In this document: in pieces, positions 1 through 5,448 of the stretch
Numbering within the stretch: position 1 is the stretch's first letter
Layout of the letters: every line of letters starts with the position of its first letter
DNA from: Pseudomonadota bacterium
GTDB lineage: Bacteria > Myxococcota > Myxococcia > Myxococcales > Vulgatibacteraceae
NCBI GenBank assembly: GCA_023436385.1
Contig: JAEZJH010000200.1
Location: 1 to 5,448, forward strand
Direction of reading: 5' to 3'
DNA: 5,448 nucleotides
Position numbers and translations under genes: made by a program
Notes under the pieces: generated by a model
Databases searched by the model: none
The model's input: the letters and a program-made list of their open reading frames with translations, nothing else
Told to the model about the DNA's origin: nothing

Positions 1-547
1 TCCACCGGCGCGAAGAGATCGCCGACGAGGACCCGGGCGCGGTCGGCGAGGCCCAGGGCGGCGGCGTTTTCCCGCGCCACCTCCGCCGCGCCGGGATCGA
101 GCTCGACGAGATCGATGCGGGCGAGCGGTCGCTCGGCGGCGACGGTGAGGCCGACACAGCCGGAGCCGGCGCAGAGATCGAGGACCCGGACCTCGCGGTC
201 CGACGGCAGGTCGGCGAGGGCCAGCTCGACCAGGCCCTCGGTTTCGGGGCGGGGGATCAGCACCCGGGAATCGACATGGAACGGCCGGCCGTAGAACTCC
301 CGGGTCCCCAGGATGTAGGCGGTGGGCTCGCCGCCGGCGCGGCGGGCGATCCGTTCCCGGTAGGCGGCCAGCTCGTCCTTGGCCAGGGGCTTGTCGAAGT
401 CGATGATCAGCCGCACCCGGTCGACGCCGAGGGCGTGGGCGAGGAGCAGTTCGGCGTCGGTCCGCGGCGAGTCGGCGCCGTGCGCCTTCAGGTAGTCGGT
501 CGTCCAGAGGACGGCGCGACGCACGGTCCAGTTCTCGCCGTTCGCGC

Positions 548-551
<4 letters not shown>
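1..551 (-). CDS. prmC: Peptide chain release factor N5-glutamine methyltransferase PrmC (3' end cut by window)
   Basis: PrmC (HemK) uses S-adenosylmethionine to methylate the glutamine side chain of the GGQ motif in RF1 and RF2 in the cytoplasm, which makes peptide release efficient. The visible 183 residues begin MSANGENWTVRRAV. They contain the N-terminal helical domain (about 1-90), the family-typical PRPETE segment (100-105) and the SAM-binding loop DLCAGSGCVGL (125-135). An acidic strand end, VELD (149-152), follows and probably contacts the SAM ribose. The catalytic NPPY motif would lie beyond the left edge and is not seen; about 100 residues are missing. The ATG at 551-549 overlaps the prfA stop (TGA, 550-548) as ATGA, which points to translational coupling with the gene for its own substrate. 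No Shine-Dalgarno sequence lies at normal spacing; the nearest GGAG motifs are about 24 and 29 bases upstream, inside prfA. The truncation is only the window boundary. Identification is secure from the motifs and from adjacency to prfA. Confidence 0.96.
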
Positions 552-1645
<1,094 letters not shown>

Positions 1646-1751
1646 CGTCGTCCCAGAACCCGTGCCGGAGCCCGGGAATTGCGGGCCGGATCGGATTGCC
1701 CGGCAGGCCGCTGGCCAAAGCGGCGCATGGTAGGGAGGGCGTCCGGCGCGG
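1646..1751 (-). other. Gap between the oxidoreductase gene and prfA, with a hairpin
   Basis: This 106-bp gap carries an inverted repeat GCCGCT (1707-1712) / AGCGGC (1719-1724) with a 6-base loop. A smaller one, GCCCG (1670-1674) / CGGGC (1682-1686), has a 7-base loop. Neither is followed by a T-run in the leftward direction, so neither is a classical terminator. A prfA promoter could lie here, but no clear -35/-10 pair is seen. Confidence 0.4.
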
Positions 1752-2828
1752 TCAAGCCGTCGTTCCGTCCAGCCGATCGAACCTGCGGGTGCCCTCGACC
1801 CCGAGCACGAAGTCGGCACCGAAGGCGAGGGCGGGGGTGAGCGCGCCCCGGGGGCGCTCGGCGAGGAGCCGCTCGACGGCGAGGACGGCGCTCCGGGCGG
1901 TGAAGTCGTAGCCGTCGACGGTCTCGAGCCAGGCCTGGGCGGAGCGGCCGTTGCCGTCGGTGGCCCGGGCCCAGACCCAGGTCCGCGCGGTGCGGCGGAT
2001 CGGCTCGGCCGGTTCCGGCCGGCGGGAGAGGCGGCGGGCGAGGGCCTTCTCGAGCGGGTGGAGGGCGAGGAGCCTGCCGGCCACCGGCACCGCGATCGAG
2101 ACGATGGGCCAGGTGGCCCAGAGCCCCAGCGCCGCCGGCGCGGGGAGCGCCACGTAGGCGGTGATGTCGGGGATGCGGGTGGTGCGGGCCCCGGTCCAGA
2201 GATCGGCGAGGGGTGCGGGGAGGGCCAGGCGGGGGCCCTCGGGAAAGCGGATCCGGGCGAGGCCCCGGCCCAGCGGCCGGCGGCGGATGGCGTCGCCGCG
2301 CCGGACCCGGATGCCGGCGGGGAGGCCCGCGAGGATGGAGAGGATGGTGCCCTTGGAGGTCCGCCCGCCGCTCCCGGCGACCGCCAGCTCGAGCCGCACC
2401 GCGCCGGGGACCCGCTCGGCGACGTACCGGGCGAGGCAATCGGAGGCGACCACGTCGAAGCCGACCCCGGGGACGAGGGCGACCTCCCGGCCGGTGGCCT
2501 CCCGGTCCCGGGCGAAGGCGGCCTCGAAGCTCTTGGCCTCGCCGGAGATGTCGGCGTAGGCGATCCCGCGGGCGAGGACGGCGTCGATCGCCGGGGCGGC
2601 GGTGCGGGCGAACGGGCCGGCGCAGTTGAGCACCAGCTCCACGCCCTCGAGGATCGCGCCCAGCTCCTCCACCGGCGCGGCCCGGTGCTCGAGACCCTGG
2701 CGTTCGGCGAGCGCGCGGACCCGCTCGGGATCGCGGCCGGCAAGGATCGGCCGGTGGCCTCGCCGCACCGCCTCGTCGACCACCAGGCGGCCGGTGAAAC
2801 CGGTGGCGCCGTAGATCAGCCAGGCCAT
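1752..2828 (-). CDS. Saccharopine dehydrogenase-like NAD(P)-binding oxidoreductase
   Basis: This 358-residue protein belongs to the saccharopine dehydrogenase-like / trans-acting enoyl reductase group by its motifs. The N-terminal Rossmann fold opens MAWLIYGATGFTG, with the dinucleotide loop GATGFTG at 7-13. LAGRDPERV (29-37) probably selects the adenosine side of NAD(P)H. NCAGPF (68-73), YADISGE (91-97) and PGVGFDVVASD (120-130) are typical of this family, and a GGRTSKGT loop (163-170) follows. A hydrophobic stretch at about 232-258 could touch a membrane or a lipid substrate; it is too broken to call a transmembrane helix with confidence. Known relatives include mycobacterial enoyl reductases of lipid synthesis and the eukaryotic SCCPDH proteins, most of uncharacterised substrate. 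A lysine-pathway role is unlikely for this short form. The start is set by a strong GGAGG 5 bases before the ATG and by the Rossmann motif beginning at residue 4; an in-frame ATG 21 codons upstream has neither. The gene is co-directional with recQ (85 bp upstream) and prfA (106 bp downstream). Confidence 0.85.
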   Translation of the reverse strand: MAWLIYGATGFTGRLVVDEAVRRGHRPILAGRDPERVRALAERQGLEHRAAPVEELGAILEGVELVLNCAGPFARTAAPAIDAVLARGIAYADISGEAKSFEAAFARDREATGREVALVPGVGFDVVASDCLARYVAERVPGAVRLELAVAGSGGRTSKGTILSILAGLPAGIRVRRGDAIRRRPLGRGLARIRFPEGPRLALPAPLADLWTGARTTRIPDITAYVALPAPAALGLWATWPIVSIAVPVAGRLLALHPLEKALARRLSRRPEPAEPIRRTARTWVWARATDGNGRSAQAWLETVDGYDFTARSAVLAVERLLAERPRGALTPALAFGADFVLGVEGTRRFDRLDGTTA

Positions 2829-2832
2829 CGGA

Positions 2833-2839
2833 CCCTCCC
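2833..2839 (-). promoter_or_regulatory. Shine-Dalgarno site of the oxidoreductase gene
   Basis: The minus strand reads GGGAGGG here, with the GGAGG core at 2838-2834 and 5 bases (GTCCG) to the ATG at 2828-2826. It is the strongest ribosome binding site in the window. It decides the start in favour of MAWLIYGATG over the upstream in-frame ATG at 2891-2889. Confidence 0.8.
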
Positions 2840-2886
2840 GGGCAAGTCGAGCGCATCGTCGCCTCCCGCGGGCGGTGCCGCAAGCC

Positions 2887-2901
2887 TTCACCCAGGGTGA
2901 A
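2887..2901. repeat. 15-base symmetric element downstream of recQ
   Basis: TTCACCC (2887-2893), a single A, and GGGTGAA (2895-2901) form a perfect inverted repeat, 12 bases past the recQ stop in the direction of transcription. As RNA it would form a 6-bp stem with a 3-base loop. No T-run follows on the minus strand, so it is not a standard intrinsic terminator. It could be a weak terminator, a 3'-end stabiliser, or an operator for the oxidoreductase gene that begins 59 bases further on. Confidence 0.5.
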
Positions 2902-2913
2902 CGGCGGCCGGGG

Positions 2914-4725
2914 CTATCCCGAGCGCTCGAGGAAGCCCAGCTTCACCGTCCGCTCCCCGCGCCCGGGGAAGAAGGCGGTGACCTTGTCGTCCTGGACCTC
3001 GAGGACCTCGCCCTCGCCGAAGGCGGGGTGTTTCACCCGGCAGCCCGGGGCGAGCGGCGGCGGACGGGCCTCGCGCTCGGGCTTCTTCCGCCGGGTCAGC
3101 CAGAGGGCCCGGAGCGAGGCGCGGGCGGCGGCGGAGCTGCCGTGGGTGTGGTGCTGGGCGGCCTCGCGGGCAGCGGCCCGGGCCTCCCGTTGCGCCGTCT
3201 CCTCGGCAGCGCGACGCTCGGCGGCGACCCGCTCCTCCTCCTCGGCACGGGTGCGCCGCCCGCAGTTGTCGCAGTGGCCGCAGGTGGGCTCGCCGCTCTC
3301 GCCGAAGTAGGAGAGGAGGATGCGGGTGCGGCAGAGCCGGGAGGTCGCGTAGCGGACCATGGCGTCGAGCCGGTGTCGGTCCTGCCGCCGCCGCTCCTCG
3401 TACCGCGCCGCCGCCGCCGTCACCTCCTCGGCCGCGGGCGGCGCTCCCGCGGCCCGGACGCCGTCGGGTTCCTCGACGGCGTGACCCAGTTCCGCGAGGA
3501 GCGGCGCCACCACCCGCACCAGGCGGACCGGGAGGCCGGACAGTTCGGCGAGCCGCTCGAGGGGGATCGGCTCGTTCTCCCCGTGGGCGAAGATCGCCGA
3601 TGCGACCTTGCGGATGTCCTCCTCCCGCGGGTAGCGGCCGCCCAGGAAGTACGCCTGCACCCGCCGGTCCTCCGGCAGGTAGAGCAGCGTGCACCGCGAG
3701 GCCCGGCCGTCGCGGCCGGCGCGCCCGGCCTCCTGGAAGTAGGCCTCCAGCGATCCCGGCATCTGCGCGTGGATCACGTGGCGGATGTCCGGCTTGTCCA
3801 CGCCCAGGCCGAAGGCGTTGGTGGCGACGATCACCCGCGGCGAACCCTGGTTCATGAAGGCCCGCTGCACCTGCTCGCGTTCGCGGCCGCGCATCTGCCC
3901 GTGGTAGCGCCCGGCGTCGATCCCGTTCTCGAGGATCAGCGTGGTCAGCTCCTCCACCTCCTGGATGGTGGCGCAGTAGACGATGCAGGCGCCCCGGCGC
4001 CGCTTGAGCAGTTCCACCAGGCGCCGCCGCCGGCCCAGCTCGGAGGTGACCTGCACCACCTCGAAGAAGAGGTTGGGGCGATCGAAGCCGGTGAGGAGCA
4101 CGCGCGCGTCGCGCATCCCCAGCTGCCGCACGATGTCGGCGATCACCCCGTCGGTGGCGGTGGCGGTGAGGGCGAGGATCGGCGGCCGTCCCAGCTCCTC
4201 CACCGCGGCGGCGAGGCCCAGGTAGGCGGGCCGGAAGTCGTGTCCCCACTGGGAGACGCAGTGGGCCTCGTCGACCACGAAGAGCCGCGGCGCGGCCCGG
4301 GCCAGGATCTTGCGGAAGGCCGGATCGGCCAACCGCTCCGGGGTCACGTAGGCGAGCTTGTGCTCGCCGGCGCCGAGGGACTCGAGCGTGCGCCGGATTT
4401 CACGGTCGGTGAGGGTCGAGTCGAACCGGGCGACGTCGACGCCCAGCTCCACGAGCTTCTCCACCTGGTCCTGCATCAGGGCGATGAGCGGCGAGACCAC
4501 CACCGTGGTGCCCTCGAGGGCGAGGGCGGGGAGCTGGTAGGTAAGGCTCTTGCCGCCGCCGGTGGGGAGGATGGCGAGGACGTCGCGGCCCCGGAGCACC
4601 GCGGCGATCACCTCCTCCTGGCCGGGCCGGAACCGCCGGATCCCGAAGGTCTCGCGGCCGATGTGCTTCAGCCGGCCCAGCTCCACGTCGAGGTCCGTTC
4701 GGCCCATCGGAATCATCATGGCCAT
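2914..4725 (-). CDS. recQ: RecQ-family ATP-dependent 3'-5' DNA helicase with C-terminal Tudor-like module
   Basis: RecQ unwinds forked and recombination-intermediate DNA in the 3'-5' direction using ATP. The 603-residue reading shows, in order: the Q-motif region RFRPGQ (31-36); Walker A LPTGGGKS (53-60); DEAH (152-155), running into the RecQ-specific aromatic loop CVSQWGHDFRP (156-166); the SAT-type motif TATAT (187-191); motif V ATNAFGLGVDKPD (301-313); and the arginine-finger motif QEAGRAGRDG (331-340). A winged-helix-like segment (about 367-420) precedes the zinc site, whose ligands are C465, C482, C485 and C488. An Ala/Glu/Arg-rich helical linker (about 493-525) follows. The protein ends in a small beta-rich module (about 558-600) with HPAFGEGEV, resembling the Tudor-like/DUF3553-type tails of other helicases. 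HRDC is absent. Four in-frame ATGs (4725, 4719, 4716, 4707) precede the conserved region and none has a clear Shine-Dalgarno sequence; the first is used here, so the true start may be up to 6 codons later. The stop is TAG. Confidence 0.95.
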   Translation of the reverse strand: MAMMIPMGRTDLDVELGRLKHIGRETFGIRRFRPGQEEVIAAVLRGRDVLAILPTGGGKSLTYQLPALALEGTTVVVSPLIALMQDQVEKLVELGVDVARFDSTLTDREIRRTLESLGAGEHKLAYVTPERLADPAFRKILARAAPRLFVVDEAHCVSQWGHDFRPAYLGLAAAVEELGRPPILALTATATDGVIADIVRQLGMRDARVLLTGFDRPNLFFEVVQVTSELGRRRRLVELLKRRRGACIVYCATIQEVEELTTLILENGIDAGRYHGQMRGREREQVQRAFMNQGSPRVIVATNAFGLGVDKPDIRHVIHAQMPGSLEAYFQEAGRAGRDGRASRCTLLYLPEDRRVQAYFLGGRYPREEDIRKVASAIFAHGENEPIPLERLAELSGLPVRLVRVVAPLLAELGHAVEEPDGVRAAGAPPAAEEVTAAAARYEERRRQDRHRLDAMVRYATSRLCRTRILLSYFGESGEPTCGHCDNCGRRTRAEEEERVAAERRAAEETAQREARAAAREAAQHHTHGSSAAARASLRALWLTRRKKPEREARPPPLAPGCRVKHPAFGEGEVLEVQDDKVTAFFPGRGERTVKLGFLERSG

Positions 4726-4839
4726 AGGCCTGCGGGCCTGCAGCGCCGGTGGTTCGGGGGCGACGGTTCGGGCGCGACACGGGCCGGTCCGGCGTTCGGC
4801 CCCTCGCTCCGCGCCGGGGCCGATGATAGAAGCGGCCCC
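4726..4839. promoter_or_regulatory. Divergent recQ/truA intergenic region
   Basis: This 114-bp gap must hold the promoters for recQ (leftwards) and truA (rightwards), unless truA is read from elsewhere. It contains a 14-bp tandem repeat (4751-4778), an inverted repeat with 6-bp arms (4781-4786 and 4797-4802), a small inverted repeat AGGCC/GGCCT (4726-4730 and 4735-4739) right before the recQ start, and the truA leader hairpin (4815-4840). The only AT-rich patch is at 4823-4832. On the minus strand it reads TATCAT, a possible -10 for recQ, but there is no matching -35. No convincing promoter can be named for either gene. Confidence 0.5.
4751..4778. repeat. 14-bp tandem direct repeat, two copies
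   Basis: GGTTCGGGGGCGAC (4751-4764) is followed immediately by GGTTCGGGCGCGAC (4765-4778). The copies match at 13 of 14 positions. The pair lies in the divergent recQ/truA gap, 26 bp from the recQ start and 62 bp from the truA start. It could be a regulator site or a replication-slippage duplication; the sequence alone does not decide. Confidence 0.8.
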
Positions 4840-4840
4840 G
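4815..4840 (+). promoter_or_regulatory. Leader hairpin at the truA start
   Basis: CGGGGCCG (4815-4822) and CGGCCCCG (4833-4840) are perfect complements and enclose the 10-base loop ATGATAGAAG. The loop holds the only Shine-Dalgarno-like bases before truA (GAAG, 4829-4832). The last stem base is the G of the proposed GTG start. In mRNA this would form an all-G:C 8-bp stem that could limit or present the start region. A regulatory role is inference. Confidence 0.5.
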
Positions 4841-5448
4841 TGGACGCCCCGATCCGCACCGTGAAGCTGACGCTGGAGTACGACGGCACCGACTTCGTCG
4901 GCTGGCAGGTCCAGCCGAACGGTCGCTCGGTGCAGGAGGTCGTGGAGGCCGCCCTCTCCCGGATGCTGGGGGAACCGGTCCGGGTCACCGGCGCCGGTCG
5001 CACCGACGCCGGGGTGCACGCCGCGGGGCAGGTCTGCTCCCTCCGGACGGAGAAGCGGGTGCCGCTCAAGGCCTTCGTCCTGGGGATGAACTCGCTCCTC
5101 CCGCCCGACGTGGCGGTGGTCGAGGCCGCCGACGTGGCGCCGGACTTCGACGCCCGGCGGAGCGCCTCGGGGAAGCGGTACGAGTACCGGATCTGGAACG
5201 GGCCGAGCCGCTCGCCGCTCCGGCGCCGGCGGGCGTGGGAGCTGTTCCGGCCGCTCGACGTCGCGGCGATGCGCGCGGCCGCCCGGCACCTCCTGGGCGA
5301 GCACGATTTCTCCGCCTTTCGCGCCTCGGACTGCCCGGCGAAGACCACCCGGCGGATCCTCCGGGTCCTCGACGTCACCGGCGAGAGCGGCGGCGAGATC
5401 CTGGTGGCGGCGGAGGCCACCGCGTTCCTCAAGCACATGGTGCGGAAC
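4840..5448 (+). CDS. truA: tRNA pseudouridine(38-40) synthase TruA (3' end cut by window)
   Basis: TruA converts uridines 38, 39 and 40 in the anticodon arm of many tRNAs to pseudouridine, stabilising the anticodon stem-loop. The visible 203 residues include LEYDGTDFVGWQ (12-23), the catalytic motif GAGRTDAGVHA (51-61) with nucleophile Asp56 (bases 5005-5007), FDARRSASGKRYEYRI (103-118) with the conserved aromatic Tyr114, GEHDFSAFRASDC (153-165), and FLKHMVRN at the right edge. Against a family length of about 245-270 residues, some 45-65 residues lie outside the window. There are two plausible starts, both GTG. The one at 4840 is preceded by GAAG 8 bases upstream and gives an N-terminus nearer to the family length. 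The one at 4861 starts right at VKLTLEYDG and has no Shine-Dalgarno. I prefer 4840 with moderate confidence. The gene is divergent from recQ across 114 bp. Confidence 0.95.
   Translation, partial: MDAPIRTVKLTLEYDGTDFVGWQVQPNGRSVQEVVEAALSRMLGEPVRVTGAGRTDAGVHAAGQVCSLRTEKRVPLKAFVLGMNSLLPPDVAVVEAADVAPDFDARRSASGKRYEYRIWNGPSRSPLRRRRAWELFRPLDVAAMRAAARHLLGEHDFSAFRASDCPAKTTRRILRVLDVTGESGGEILVAAEATAFLKHMVRN

Noticed and set aside
1703..1717. Sigma-54-like -24/-12 match (minus-strand TGGC and CTGC at correct spacing) upstream of prfA
   Set aside because: Only a partial match to the consensus, built from GC-rich bases that also form the inverted repeat at 1707-1724. A housekeeping release factor is an unlikely sigma-54 target, so I treat it as chance.
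2865..2872. CCCGCGGG palindrome in the gap after recQ
   Set aside because: An 8-base GC palindrome is expected often in DNA of this composition, and nothing around it adds support.
2888..4249. A 453-codon minus-strand open frame inside recQ
   Set aside because: Arg/Gly/Pro-rich shadow in another frame of recQ; the recQ motifs run through the whole region.
4781..4802. GGGCCG/CGGCCC inverted repeat with a 10-base loop as a terminator or riboswitch
   Set aside because: It has no T-run and short GC-only arms, and it sits upstream of truA, not after a gene. Such stems are frequent by chance at this composition.
4823..4828. Possible -10 (minus-strand TATCAT) for recQ
   Set aside because: There is no TTGACA-like element 16-18 bases upstream on the minus strand, and the hexamer is the loop of the truA leader hairpin. 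Too weak to call a promoter.
2914..5436. Extension of the recQ frame to 840 residues, upstream of 4725
   Set aside because: The extra N-terminus is antisense to truA and the divergent gap, with no helicase similarity. Conserved RecQ sequence begins shortly after the ATG cluster at 4725-4707.

Overview
The window is a short, gene-dense stretch of a very GC-rich bacterial chromosome (roughly 70% G+C by eye). It carries five genes, and nothing in it looks mobile, phage-derived or CRISPR-related. The taxon cannot be fixed from the sequence. The RF1-PrmC gene order and the form of RecQ fit a high-GC lineage such as Myxococcota, another former deltaproteobacterium, Binatota or Acidobacteriota. The RecQ layout is also familiar from actinobacteria. 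This placement is inference.

Layout: four genes are read leftwards on the minus strand. First is recQ (4725 to 2914), then a saccharopine-dehydrogenase-like oxidoreductase (2828 to 1752), prfA encoding release factor 1 (1645 to 548), and prmC encoding the RF1/RF2 glutamine methyltransferase (551, running off the left edge). A 114-bp divergent gap separates recQ from truA, the tRNA pseudouridine synthase gene. truA is read rightwards from about 4840 and is cut by the right edge. Gaps inside the leftward cluster are 85 bp and 106 bp, and prfA and prmC overlap by ATGA. The gaps hold short inverted repeats but no U-tract terminator, so all four leftward genes could share a transcript.

How the genes work together: prfA and prmC are a true functional pair, because PrmC methylates the glutamine of the GGQ motif that is visible in this RF1. 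truA also serves translation, through tRNA modification. recQ is a DNA repair helicase. The oxidoreductase has no obvious link to its neighbours.

The genes are ordinary housekeeping genes and I see no undescribed system. The points worth a second look are small: a perfect 8-bp hairpin that presents a Shine-Dalgarno-like loop and pairs with the first base of the proposed truA start; a 14-bp tandem repeat in the recQ/truA divergent gap; a hairpin at the end of prfA that abuts the prmC start; a 15-base symmetric element just after recQ; and a RecQ that lacks HRDC and ends in a Tudor-like module.
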